NCBI RefSeq assembly: GCF_040219215.1
Contig: NZ_JAVJSX010000032.1
Span: 124,001 to 188,000 of the forward strand
Direction: 5' to 3'
Source: Thalassobaculum_A sp040219215
GTDB taxonomy: Bacteria > Pseudomonadota > Alphaproteobacteria > Thalassobaculales > Thalassobaculaceae
DNA: 64,000 bases
A model generated the notes under the pieces. It saw nothing but the letters and a program-made list of their open reading frames with translations. It had not been told where the DNA came from and did no database searches. The position numbers were made by a program, and so were the translations under genes. Shown one piece after another: positions 25,929 to 34,483 of the stretch (position 1 is its first letter; each line of letters begins with the position of its first letter).

Positions 25929-26471
25929 TCAGAACGACGAATTCGGCTGAGTGAGGAACTCGAGCTCCTCGGCTGTACTGGTTCGGCCGAGCGCGGCGTT
26001 GCGGTGCGGGAAACGGCCGAAGCGCTCGATGATGACGCGATGGCGTACGCCGTAGTCGATGAGTTCGGCATCGCCGAGCGCACGGAACAGCGCGTCGCAC
26101 ATCAGTTGGTCGGCCAGGTCCTCGCTGTGCTCGAACGGCAGGTACAGGAACAGGCAGCGGTCGCGCGACCCGAACACGTGGTCGCCGGCGGCGATGGCGC
26201 GGCGGGCAAGGTCACGGGCGCGGGCGTCCTGGGCAAAGGCCCGCGGGTCGCCGCGATACAGGTTGCGCGACATCTGGTCGAGCACCAGCAGCAGGGCCAG
26301 CCGGCCGTCGGCGCTCGTCTCCCAGTCGGCAAGCCCGCCCGCGGCCGCTTCGGAATGCAGTGCGCCGAACCGCTCGCGCAGTGTCGCGTCGAACGCGTCG
26401 TTCTTTTCGAACCACTGCTGCGGCGTGCATTCGCCGAACCAGAACGCCAGAACGTCCTCCGGTGCTGCCAC
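25929..26471 (-). CDS. DUF924 family protein
   Basis: Soluble helical protein of 180 residues from the uncharacterised DUF924 family. The N-terminal VLAFWFGE, the central LLLVLDQMSRNLYRGDPRAFA and the C-terminal RFGRFPHRNAALGR are the family's conserved blocks. Members have a tetratricopeptide-like all-helical fold and no assigned reaction. It is the first gene of a two-gene unit with the hydroxyacid dehydrogenase, a pairing that may be incidental. Confidence 0.9.
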   Translation of the reverse strand: MAAPEDVLAFWFGECTPQQWFEKNDAFDATLRERFGALHSEAAAGGLADWETSADGRLALLLVLDQMSRNLYRGDPRAFAQDARARDLARRAIAAGDHVFGSRDRCLFLYLPFEHSEDLADQLMCDALFRALGDAELIDYGVRHRVIIERFGRFPHRNAALGRTSTAEELEFLTQPNSSF

Positions 26472-26628
26472 GGTCCGCGCTCCTTTCGTCGATGAGGTCG
26501 CCGGGGTGAACCCGGGCGCGACGATAACCGATCGCCCCGTCCTGGCAAACGGCGTCGCGACACCGCAACGTCTTGCCGGATGGACGTCCAGGCATCATCT
26601 GATGCGGGCATCGAACAGGAGACCACCG

Positions 26629-27228
26629 ATGAATCGCCTTGCCGTGCTTGCCCTGCTCCTGCTGACCGGATGCGTGACCGCCCAGGACACCATCACCGGG
26701 GTCGAGGCCGAGCCGCGACGGCGGTTTCTGACGTTCGCCGGCTACCAGTCGCCGGTCCTGCTGATCTCGGTCAACGCGCCGTTCCATCTGCCGCAGCACG
26801 ACATCGCGGTACGCTTGGCCGAGCATGCCAACGGCTCGGTCAGCGGTTCCGACGTGACCTACACGGCGAAGGCGGCGCAGGCCAAGCACGCGAGCTACCG
26901 GATCGTGGCGCGCTTCGACGCCGAGCAGGGGTCCGACACCAAGGATGTCTGCAAGTCGGCGTTCGGGCCGACGCCAGCGGCGCGTTACGCCGACCGCACC
27001 AACCTGTTCATGGCGTTCTGCGATCAAGCCGAGCCGATTGCCGGGGCCAAGGTATCCGGGCCGAAGCTCACCGGACTGAGCGACCCCAATCTGCGCGAGA
27101 TGCTGCGCCGGGGGATGCAGGCGATGTTCCCGAACGCAACCAATTCGGGGCGGGCCGGGTCAATGGGGTCGATCCAGGTCAATCCGGTACCGCATTTCCG
27201 CCTGAACCCGCTGGACGGGATCATCTGA
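26629..27228 (+). CDS. Predicted lipoprotein of unknown function
   Basis: Protein of 199 residues with a short lipoprotein signal: MNRLAVLALLLLTGC gives a lipobox with Cys15 as the lipidated residue. ATG at 26629 has an AGGAGA ribosome site. The mature part contains two further Cys residues (DVCKSAFG and MAFCDQ) that could form a disulfide, and no domain that I recognise. It stands alone between a divergent DUF924 operon and a convergent acyl-CoA dehydrogenase. Confidence 0.78.
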   Translation: MNRLAVLALLLLTGCVTAQDTITGVEAEPRRRFLTFAGYQSPVLLISVNAPFHLPQHDIAVRLAEHANGSVSGSDVTYTAKAAQAKHASYRIVARFDAEQGSDTKDVCKSAFGPTPAARYADRTNLFMAFCDQAEPIAGAKVSGPKLTGLSDPNLREMLRRGMQAMFPNATNSGRAGSMGSIQVNPVPHFRLNPLDGII

Positions 27229-27253
27229 TCGGGTTGCGTGCCTCAGGCGACGC

Positions 27254-29047
27254 TTAGAACTGGTCCTCGTCCAGGGCCATCACCGTGCCGCCGCCGGCCT
27301 CGATCGCCGCCAGCAGGCCTGGGGCCTGCGCCAGCAGGTGATCGGCGTAGTGGCGCACCGTGACCAGCTTGGTCTCCAGGTAGCGGATGTCGGCGTCGGA
27401 CCCGTTGGCCAGCGCTTCGCGGGCCGCCAGGGCGGAACGGGCCATCAGCCAGCCGCCGGCGACCAGACCGAAGAGTTTCAGGAACAGCGCGGACGGTGAA
27501 GCGGCGGCGGCCGGGTCGGTGGGCATGGTCGCGACCACCCAGTCGGAGGCCCGGGCCAACGCCTCGCGCCCCGACGCCAGACGGTCGCGGATGATCGCAA
27601 GCGGAGTGTCCGCACCCGCCAATGCCGACAGGGTGTCGTCGACATCGGCAAGGAAGCTCTGCATCGCGGCACCGCCGTCGCGGGCCACCTTGCGGCCGAC
27701 CAGATCGAGCGCCTGAACCCCATTCGCGCCTTCGTAGATCGGAGTGATGCGCGCGTCGCGGTAGTGCTGGGCGGCGCCGGTTTCCTCGATGAAGCCCATG
27801 CCGCCATGCACCTGGACGTTGGTCGAGCAGATCTCGATGGCGGCGTCGGTGCACCACGCCTTAACCACCGGGATCAACAGGTCGACGCGGGTCTGGGCAC
27901 TGGCTCGGGTGGCGGCGTCCGGGTGCCGGTCGGCGATGTCGGTGCCGGCTGCCACGTCGTAGATCAGGCCACGCATCGCCTCGATCTGCGCCTTCATGGT
28001 CAGGAGCATGCGGCGCACGTCCGGATGGTGGATGATCGACACCGCGCCGGCGGAGCCCTGCAGTGCCCGGCTCTGCACCCGGGTGCGCGCGAAGTCGACC
28101 GCCTGTTGGTAGGCGCGCTCGGCCACCGCCAGTCCCTGCAGGCCGACCGCGAGACGGGCGTTGTTCATCATGATGAACATGTACTCGATGCCGCGGTTCT
28201 CCTCGCCGACCAGATAGCCGACGGCACCCTCGTTCTCGCCATAGGCCATGACGCAGGTCGGGCTGGCGTGGATGCCAAGCTTGTGCTCCAGCGACAGCGG
28301 CTTGGCATCGTTGCGCACCCCCAGCGAGCCGTCCGGGTTCACCAGGAACTTCGGCACGATGTACAGCGACAGCCCCTTGGTCCCGGCGATGCCGTCGGGC
28401 GAGCGGGCCAGCACCAGGTGGATGATGTTGTCGGTGAAGTCGTGGTCGCCATAGGTGATGAAGATCTTCTGGCCGCGCAGCCGGTAGCTGCCGCCGTCGG
28501 CTTTCTCGGCGCGGGTTCGGATGGCGCCCAGGTCGGTGCCGGCCTGCGGCTCGGTGAGGTTCATGGTGCCGGTCCATTCGCCGGTGACCAGTTTCGGCAG
28601 GTAGGTGGCCTTCTGTTCGTCGGTGCCGACCTCGCGCAGCGCGTCGATCGCGGCCTGGGTCAGCAGCGGGCACAGGCCGAAGGCGAGATTCGCGCCCTGC
28701 CACATCTCCTGCAGCGCGGTGGCGACCAGCCAGGGCAGGCCCATGCCGCCCCACTCCTCCTCGAACGGCGCGCCGTTCCAGCCGCCCTCGACGAACTGCC
28801 GGTAAGCGTCCGCGAACCCATCGGGGGTACGCACCACGCCGTTCTCCAGCCGCGAGCCCTGCTTGTCGCCGACCGGGTTCAGCGGCGCCAGCACACCACC
28901 GGCCAGCTTGCCCGCTTCTGCGAGGATCTGCTCGACCAGGGCGCTGTCAGTGCCGTCAAGGCCGGGCAAGGACGAAACCCGGCCGAGCCCGACCACGTCG
29001 TCGATGACGAAGCGCATGTCGCGCAGCGGTGCGGCGTAGACACTCAT
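27254..29047 (-). CDS. Acyl-CoA dehydrogenase (FadE/DmdC-like, with C-terminal extension)
   Basis: FAD enzyme of beta-oxidation type, 597 residues, longer than the 380-residue core because of the C-terminal domain found in the DmdC-like group. Conserved blocks are NLTEPQAGTDLGAIRTRAE near 160, FITYGDHDF, and ITPIYEGANGVQALDLVGRK near 430, where the Glu is the probable catalytic base. ATG has GGAGG five bases upstream. DmdC acts on 3-methylmercaptopropionyl-CoA, but this group also includes ordinary fatty acyl-CoA enzymes, so substrate is open. Confidence 0.93.
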   Translation of the reverse strand: MSVYAAPLRDMRFVIDDVVGLGRVSSLPGLDGTDSALVEQILAEAGKLAGGVLAPLNPVGDKQGSRLENGVVRTPDGFADAYRQFVEGGWNGAPFEEEWGGMGLPWLVATALQEMWQGANLAFGLCPLLTQAAIDALREVGTDEQKATYLPKLVTGEWTGTMNLTEPQAGTDLGAIRTRAEKADGGSYRLRGQKIFITYGDHDFTDNIIHLVLARSPDGIAGTKGLSLYIVPKFLVNPDGSLGVRNDAKPLSLEHKLGIHASPTCVMAYGENEGAVGYLVGEENRGIEYMFIMMNNARLAVGLQGLAVAERAYQQAVDFARTRVQSRALQGSAGAVSIIHHPDVRRMLLTMKAQIEAMRGLIYDVAAGTDIADRHPDAATRASAQTRVDLLIPVVKAWCTDAAIEICSTNVQVHGGMGFIEETGAAQHYRDARITPIYEGANGVQALDLVGRKVARDGGAAMQSFLADVDDTLSALAGADTPLAIIRDRLASGREALARASDWVVATMPTDPAAAASPSALFLKLFGLVAGGWLMARSALAAREALANGSDADIRYLETKLVTVRHYADHLLAQAPGLLAAIEAGGGTVMALDEDQF

Positions 29048-29135
29048 GGCAGCCTCCCATGCGGACCCGGCGCTCTTTGGCGGCGATGGTCTCTCAACGC
29101 GTTCTATCGCGGGAGTGGGGAGGGGGCAATTGGGG

Positions 29136-29930
29136 TTACAGGAACTCTGGATCGTAGACCTTGGCCATGGCGCCCTTGTCCAGCAGCGAGCCGAACATCA
29201 GCAGCCGGCGCCGGGCGGCGCCCAGGTCGTGCCGGGGTACGCCGTGGAACGACCAGGGGCCGTTGACGTAGGCGAGCAGCCGGTTGTCCTGCCAGCCGAT
29301 CTCGCCGGCCTCGCGCAGCAAGCCGTCCCGGATCGTTTTCGGGATCGAGGTGTTCGACGGCCAGGCGAAACCGAGCGACCGGTAGAGCATGGTGCCCCGG
29401 CGCGGATCTGGGGTCGGCTGGTCGGGGTCGTCAAGATAGACGAACCCGTTGATCACCACCCGCGCGTTGTCCACATGCGGGACCAGATCGACGACTCCGC
29501 TGTACTCGGCGAGCAGGGAGTCACGCTCGGTGAACGGCGTTTTGCCGAGCTTGCGGTGCCAGTCCGGGCCGATCATCGGGCGGAACTTTTCGGCCAGATG
29601 CCGCGTCAGCCGCAGCCGGACGGCGCGTCCGACGGCTGTGCCCAAGTGCCGGAGCGCCGACCAGAACTGTCGCTCCCGCCCCTCTGACGACTCCGCGAGA
29701 ACCGATATCCGGAGCTCGCCACGCTGGAAATAGTTGGTGGTGGCCAGCCGATCCTTGACCGGCCAGAACATGTCGAGCGATTGGCGCACAGCGCTTGGGA
29801 GCAGATCGTCGATGACGATGTGCGGGAACGGCTTGGTGCGGATGGGTGCGCGCGCGACCCGCGCCTCAATGTCGGCGAGCGCCTGGGGAAGGGTCATCGG
29901 CGCTGGCGCCGCCGGTACGATGTCAAGCAT
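29136..29930 (-). CDS. 2OG-Fe(II) oxygenase-like protein, tandem paralogue 1
   Basis: Protein of 264 residues with the 2-oxoglutarate/iron oxygenase triad: His152 and Asp154 (VPHVDNARVVINGFVYLDD) and distal His229 (WSFHGVPRHD). The N-terminal KPFPHIVIDDLLP is typical of prolyl-4-hydroxylase-like sequences of polysaccharide or small-molecule gene clusters. Start ATG 29930 matches the start of paralogue 2, which has a stop codon just upstream in the same alignment; an in-frame ATG at 29996 is less likely. It is gap-free and roughly two thirds identical by eye to paralogue 2. Substrate unknown. Confidence 0.85.
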   Translation of the reverse strand: MLDIVPAAPAPMTLPQALADIEARVARAPIRTKPFPHIVIDDLLPSAVRQSLDMFWPVKDRLATTNYFQRGELRISVLAESSEGRERQFWSALRHLGTAVGRAVRLRLTRHLAEKFRPMIGPDWHRKLGKTPFTERDSLLAEYSGVVDLVPHVDNARVVINGFVYLDDPDQPTPDPRRGTMLYRSLGFAWPSNTSIPKTIRDGLLREAGEIGWQDNRLLAYVNGPWSFHGVPRHDLGAARRRLLMFGSLLDKGAMAKVYDPEFL

Positions 29931-29994
29931 GCCGAGCCCGATGATGCATTTGGAACCTCTGTATACGCTCCACCGGCCGTTGCCTATCCGGATC
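29931..29994 (-). repeat. Duplicated leader of paralogue 1
   Basis: The 64 bases before the start codon match those before paralogue 2 (30869-30932) without gaps. TATCCGGATC lies 55 bases, and the GCGTAT block 33 bases, upstream of the ATG in both, and both end in CATCGGG-N1-T-N1-GGC before ATG. The duplication therefore covered the control region as well as the gene. Confidence 0.7.
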
Positions 29995-30073
29995 ATGTTC
30001 GAGGAATTGAGCGACGCATCGTCGTGCGGCGTGCGCTACTCGACCCGGTCGATCTCGGACCTCATTTGGCTCG

Positions 30074-30868
30074 CTAGTGGAACTCCGGATCGTAGACCTT
30101 GGCCATGACGTCCTTGTCCACGATCGAACCGAACATCAACAGCCGGCGCCGGGCCTCGCCGAGATCGTGTCTGGAGACGCCGTGGAACGATCGTGGCCCG
30201 TTCACATAGGCGAACAGGCGGTTGTCCCGCCATTCGATCTCGCCGGCTTCGCGCAGGAACCGGTTGCGGATGGCGCTCGGAATCGGTGCGTTCGAAGGCC
30301 AGGCAAAGCCGAGCGAGCGATACAACGTGGTGCCGCGGCGTGGCTCGGGCGTCGGCTGACCGGGGTCGTCCAGATAGACAAAGCCGTTTACCACCAGCTT
30401 GGCGTTGTCGATGTGCGGCACCAGGTCGACCACGCCATGATACTCGGCCAGCATGGAATCGCGCTCGATGAACGGCGCCTCGCCGAGCTTGCGGCGCCAG
30501 TCCGGTCCGATCAGCGGGCGAAACTTCTCGCCGAGATGGCGGGTCATGCGGATCCGGACGGCCCGGCTCATCGGTATCGCCAGATGACGGAGCGCGTCCC
30601 AGAACTGCCGGTCGCGCCCGCGCGACGACTCGGCAAGCGCGGATACGCGAAGCTCGCCGCGGTGAAAGTAGTTGGTGGCGTTCAGGCGATCCTTGGTTGG
30701 CCAGAAGGCATCGAGCGACAGTCGAACCACCGGTGGCAGCACGTCATCGATGACGATATGCGGGAACGGCTTGGTGCGAATTGGCGCTCGTGCGATCCGG
30801 TCTTCGACGCTGGCAACGACCTGGGCAAAGGTCATCGTCGTGGGAGCCGCCGGTGCCGTGTTGAGCAT
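30074..30868 (-). CDS. 2OG-Fe(II) oxygenase-like protein, tandem paralogue 2
   Basis: Second member of the trio, 264 residues, aligning end to end with paralogue 1. His152 and Asp154 (PHIDNAKLVVNGFVYLDD) and His229 (SFHGVSRHD) are kept, so it should bind iron. The in-frame TAG at 30932-30934 rules out a longer N-terminus and fixes the start at 30868. Its own copy of the leader suggests that it is transcribed from its own promoter. Differences from paralogue 1 concentrate in residues 90-140, which might shape the substrate pocket. Confidence 0.85.
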   Translation of the reverse strand: MLNTAPAAPTTMTFAQVVASVEDRIARAPIRTKPFPHIVIDDVLPPVVRLSLDAFWPTKDRLNATNYFHRGELRVSALAESSRGRDRQFWDALRHLAIPMSRAVRIRMTRHLGEKFRPLIGPDWRRKLGEAPFIERDSMLAEYHGVVDLVPHIDNAKLVVNGFVYLDDPGQPTPEPRRGTTLYRSLGFAWPSNAPIPSAIRNRFLREAGEIEWRDNRLFAYVNGPRSFHGVSRHDLGEARRRLLMFGSIVDKDVMAKVYDPEFH

Positions 30869-30932
30869 GCCAAACCCGATGAAACGTTTCGCTTTGCAGG
30901 ATACGCGCGGTGGACGTGCTCTTATCCGGATC
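30869..30932 (-). repeat. Duplicated leader of paralogue 2
   Basis: Counterpart of the leader at 29931-29994. TATCCGGATC at 30923-30932 and the GCGTAT block at 30901-30906 hold the same distances to the ATG as in paralogue 1. The frame carries a stop at its upstream edge and no start codon, so the region is non-coding. No canonical -35 and -10 pair is evident. Confidence 0.7.
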
Positions 30933-30989
30933 TAGCCGGCAGGGTACCTGCGATGGATTGTCGCGTCACGCGTTTGCCGAACGGTGGTG

Positions 30990-31769
30990 TCAGCGCAGTT
31001 CGGGATCATAGATCCGCTCCATCGTCGTGTCGTCCAGGAGCGCGCCGAACATCAGCAGTCGCCTCCGGGCGGCACCGAGGTCATGACGGGGCACGCCGTG
31101 GAACGACCACGGGCCGTTGATGTAGGCAAGCAACCGGTTGTCGCGCCAGCCGACCTCGACCTCTTCGCGCAAAAACCGGTCACGCACGACTTTCGGGATG
31201 GTCATGTTTGACGGCCAGGCGAAGCCGATCGAGTGGTACAGCATGGTGCCGCGGCGCGGCTCGGGGGTCGGCTGGTCCGGGTCGTCGAGGTAGACGAAGC
31301 CGTTGATCACGACCCGGGCGTGATCGACATGCGGCGCCAGATCGACCACCCCGGTGTAGTCGGCCAGCATAGCGTCGCGGTCGAGATAGGCGGCGCCGCC
31401 GAGCGACCGTCGCCAGGCTGGTCCGAGCAAGGGCCGAAACTTGTCGACGAAGTGCCGTTGCAATCGGGCGCGCGCGGCGCGGTTGCTGCGGACCGAGATG
31501 GCCCGGAGGTTCTGCCAGAACGCCTGTTCATCGCCGTCGGCGGCTTGCGCGAGGCTCGACACCAGCAGTTCGCCACGCTGGAAGAAGTTGGATGCGGCGA
31601 GCCGATCGGCGTTCGGCCAGTACTGGTCGAGCTGCCGGCGCATGCTTGGCGGCAACAGGTCGTCGACGACGATGTGCGGAAACGGTTTCAGCCTTACCCG
31701 CGTCCGGGCAATTCGCTGCTCGATCTCGACGACGGCTTCATTCAGGGACTTGGGTGGCGGAGCCGTCAT
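30990..31769 (-). CDS. 2OG-Fe(II) oxygenase-like protein, tandem paralogue 3
   Basis: Third and most divergent member, 259 residues from ATG 31769 (MTAPPPKSLNEAVVEIEQRI). It shares KPFPHIVVDDLLPP, the triad His147 and Asp149 (PHVDHARVVINGFVYLDD) and His224 (SFHGVPRHD), and the C-terminal ARRRLLMFG-YDPE pattern. It lacks the leader shared by the other two and lies 62 bases after a FAD-linked dehydrogenase gene, so it may be read as part of that transcript. It probably represents the older copy. Confidence 0.84.
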   Translation of the reverse strand: MTAPPPKSLNEAVVEIEQRIARTRVRLKPFPHIVVDDLLPPSMRRQLDQYWPNADRLAASNFFQRGELLVSSLAQAADGDEQAFWQNLRAISVRSNRAARARLQRHFVDKFRPLLGPAWRRSLGGAAYLDRDAMLADYTGVVDLAPHVDHARVVINGFVYLDDPDQPTPEPRRGTMLYHSIGFAWPSNMTIPKVVRDRFLREEVEVGWRDNRLLAYINGPWSFHGVPRHDLGAARRRLLMFGALLDDTTMERIYDPELR

Positions 31770-31831
31770 GTCGGAGAACTGTACGGTTGCAATGAGCGCG
31801 CACTCTACGGCAACAGCTGCTGCATGTCCGC

Positions 31832-33277
31832 TCAGAGCACCTTGCCGGGATTGAGAATTCCCTTGGGGTCGATGGCTGCCTTGACAGTACGCATCAGATC
31901 GAGCGAGACGCCGTCTTTGTAGTGCGCCAGTTCCTCGCGCTTCAGCCGTCCGATGCCGTGCTCGGCGCTGATCGACCCGCCCATCTGCACCACGGTGTCG
32001 TGGACCACCCGGTTGAACCGCTCCCACTGGGCCAGGAACGCCTTGCCGTCGCTTCCTTCCGGCGCCTGAAGATTGTAGTGCAGGTTGCCGTCGCCGACGT
32101 GCCCGAACGCCACAAGACGCACGGTCTGGTCGACCACCATCACCTTGTCGTGTGCCGCCGCATAGAACTCGGCGATACGTGACACCGGGACCGAGATGTC
32201 GTGCTTGATCGACGCCCCTTCGAGCTTCTGGGCTTCCGACGCGTTCTCCCGCAGTTTCCAGAAATCCTGGCGCTGTGCCTCGGACTGCGAGATCGCGGCG
32301 TCCAGCACCAAGCCGTCTTCGAACGCCGATTCCAGGATGGCTTCCAGCTTGGCGGCCAGATCACTCTCGCCGCTGGCGGTGGAGACCAGTTCCAGCAAGA
32401 CATACTGGTCGTAGCGGGTCTGGATCGGGTCGTGGGTGTCCGGGAAGTGCTTCAGCACCAGGTCTACGACCAGCCGCGGCATGAACTCGAATGTCTCGAC
32501 CGCGTCGCCGCTCTCGGCTCGGGCGCGACCCAGCAGCGTGACGGCCGAGGCGATGTCGGGCACCGCGCAGAACGCGCTGCGCACGTCAGTCGGCTTCGGG
32601 AACAGCTTGAGCACCGCGGCGGTGATGATGCCGAGCGTGCCCTCGGCTCCCAGGAACAACTGCTTCAGGTCGTAGCCGGTGTTGTCCTTGCGCAGGCCGC
32701 GCAGCCCGTTCCAGATCCGGCCGTCCGGCAGCACCACCTCCAGCCCCAGCACCAACTCGCGGGCATTGCCGTACTTCAGCACATTGGTGCCACCGGCGTT
32801 GGTCGACAGGTTGCCGCCAATCATGCAACTGCCTTCGGCCGCCAGCGACAGCGGGAAGTAGCGGTCGGCGTCGGCGGCGCGGTTCTGCACCTCGGCAAGC
32901 ACGCAGCCGGCTTCGACGGTCATGGTGTAGTTGGCAGGGTCGAGATCGCGGACCCGATGCATTCGGGCCAGCGACAGAATGATCGCCGCACCGTCGTCCC
33001 CGGGTGTCGATCCGCCGCACAGCGAGGTGTTGCCGCCCTGCGGCACGATCGGGATGCCGAACTCATGGCAGACCGAGACCACTCCGGCCACTTCCCCGGT
33101 GGTCGCCGGCTTGACCACCAGGCGCGCCGCTCCCTTGTACAGGCCGCGCCAGTCTTCGGTGTACGGCCGCATGGCATCGGTGCCGTCGATCCAGCCTTTC
33201 GGCCCGACGATGGTCTTGATCCGGTCGAGGGCAGCGTCATGGGTCCGCGCCTCGGCGACGGCGGCGGGAGCGGCCAT
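31832..33277 (-). CDS. FAD-linked 2-hydroxyacid dehydrogenase (GlcD/D-lactate dehydrogenase family)
   Basis: Flavoprotein of 481 residues of the vanillyl-alcohol-oxidase superfamily. The FAD-binding PP-loop region is VVPQGGNTSLCGGSTPGD near residues 75-92; the C-terminal half has HVGDGNLHYN near 385 and SAEHGIGRLKREELAHYKD near 430, ending in DPKGILNPGKVL, all typical of GlcD, D-lactate or D-2-hydroxyglutarate dehydrogenases. ATG 33277 has an AGGAGA ribosome site. No glcE/glcF partner lies nearby, so a self-contained D-lactate or D-2-hydroxyglutarate enzyme is more likely than glycolate oxidase. Confidence 0.9.
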   Translation of the reverse strand: MAAPAAVAEARTHDAALDRIKTIVGPKGWIDGTDAMRPYTEDWRGLYKGAARLVVKPATTGEVAGVVSVCHEFGIPIVPQGGNTSLCGGSTPGDDGAAIILSLARMHRVRDLDPANYTMTVEAGCVLAEVQNRAADADRYFPLSLAAEGSCMIGGNLSTNAGGTNVLKYGNARELVLGLEVVLPDGRIWNGLRGLRKDNTGYDLKQLFLGAEGTLGIITAAVLKLFPKPTDVRSAFCAVPDIASAVTLLGRARAESGDAVETFEFMPRLVVDLVLKHFPDTHDPIQTRYDQYVLLELVSTASGESDLAAKLEAILESAFEDGLVLDAAISQSEAQRQDFWKLRENASEAQKLEGASIKHDISVPVSRIAEFYAAAHDKVMVVDQTVRLVAFGHVGDGNLHYNLQAPEGSDGKAFLAQWERFNRVVHDTVVQMGGSISAEHGIGRLKREELAHYKDGVSLDLMRTVKAAIDPKGILNPGKVL

Positions 33278-33402
33278 CGAAATCTCCTGAAAAGACGAGC
33301 TACGGCAAGATATTCGGCTGGATATTAGGCCGTGAGGCACAGCACACAACCCACCACCGCCGATGCGCGATCCGGCACGCGGCGCTTGGCCTTATCGACG
33401 GG

Positions 33403-34365
33403 TCATGACCGTGGGGCCGCAGCCCGACGCAGGCGGTCGTTGATTGCGGCACCCAGCCCCTCGGTCGGTATCGGCGCCACGGCAATGGTGGCGACGCCTG
33501 GGCGGTCGAGCACCCGGAGCGCAGCGAACAGCTTGGCGGCTGCTGCCAGCAGGTCGCGTGACGGGCTGAGATCGGCGTCCGCGTCCGAAACAGTCGCTCC
33601 GAAGTCCAGGAATGCCTCGCCCGGGCGGCGTTCTGTGGCGTCGAGGCGGACCGATGCATTGGGGGCGTAGTGACTGGCCAGCATGCCGGGCGCAGTGATC
33701 GCATCGCCCTCGACGGCCAGTTCGACCGGGCCGAGCAGCGCCTCGATCTGCTCGCGGGTCACGGCACCGGGGCGCAGCAGACGCGGGCGGTCCCCGGACA
33801 GGTCGATCACGGTGCTTTCCAGCCCGACCGGGCACGGGCCGCCGTCCAGGATCAGGGCCGCCCGGCCGTCCAATTCCTCGGCGACATGGGCCGCCGTCGT
33901 GGGACTGACCCGGCCGGAACGGTTGGCGCTGGGCGCGGCGATCGGACGGTCGGCTTCGGCCAGCAGCGACCGGGCGGCCGCGCTGCCCGGCACCCGCAGG
34001 GCGACGGTTTCCAGTCCCGCGCTGGTCAGCCAGGCGATCGGGCAGCCCGGGTGCCGTTGCAGGACCATGGTCAGCGGCCCCGGCCAATGGGCTGCCGCCA
34101 ACCGCTCGGCCCCCGCCGTGGCCTGCCCGAGCGCGAACGCGGCATCCGAGGTGGGAACGTGACTGATCAGCGGATTGAACCGGGGACGGTCCTTGGCGGC
34201 AAAGATCCGGGCGACCGCATCCTCGTTTGTCGCGTCGGCGCCGAGGCCGTAGACGGTCTCGGTCGGGAACGCCACCAGCGCGCCGCCACGCAGCAGGCGT
34301 GCGGCCTCGGCGCGGGCGTCCGGATCGTCGACCGGGCGGGTCGGAGTGGGGGGCAGTGTGGTCAT
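33403..34365 (-). CDS. tsaC: L-threonylcarbamoyladenylate synthase (Sua5 type)
   Basis: Makes threonylcarbamoyl-AMP from threonine, bicarbonate and ATP for the universal t6A37 tRNA modification. The YrdC domain occupies about residues 10-200, with ETVYGLGADATNEDAVARIF and KDRPRFNPLISHV near its start and APSANRSGRVSPT near 145. The C-terminal Sua5 domain (from about 215, MLASHYAPNASV) distinguishes this 320-residue form from the short TsaC. It is a single gene divergent from a parA-like gene. Confidence 0.95.
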   Translation of the reverse strand: MTTLPPTPTRPVDDPDARAEAARLLRGGALVAFPTETVYGLGADATNEDAVARIFAAKDRPRFNPLISHVPTSDAAFALGQATAGAERLAAAHWPGPLTMVLQRHPGCPIAWLTSAGLETVALRVPGSAAARSLLAEADRPIAAPSANRSGRVSPTTAAHVAEELDGRAALILDGGPCPVGLESTVIDLSGDRPRLLRPGAVTREQIEALLGPVELAVEGDAITAPGMLASHYAPNASVRLDATERRPGEAFLDFGATVSDADADLSPSRDLLAAAAKLFAALRVLDRPGVATIAVAPIPTEGLGAAINDRLRRAAAPRS

Positions 34366-34483
34366 GAAGCGGCTGGGTCGCGCAAAGCGGCGTGTTCGTC
34401 AAGCCCGGGTGTGTTCGCAGGTGCAGCATAAGCGCTGACGCGCTACACTGCACGAATCGACCGCCGACCGGAGGAGGGGCCGC

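Noticed and set aside
26498..26524. Imperfect inverted repeat upstream of the DUF924 gene
   Set aside because: The pairing (GTCGC and CCGGG blocks) is interrupted by a bulge and is weak for this base composition; it is likely chance.
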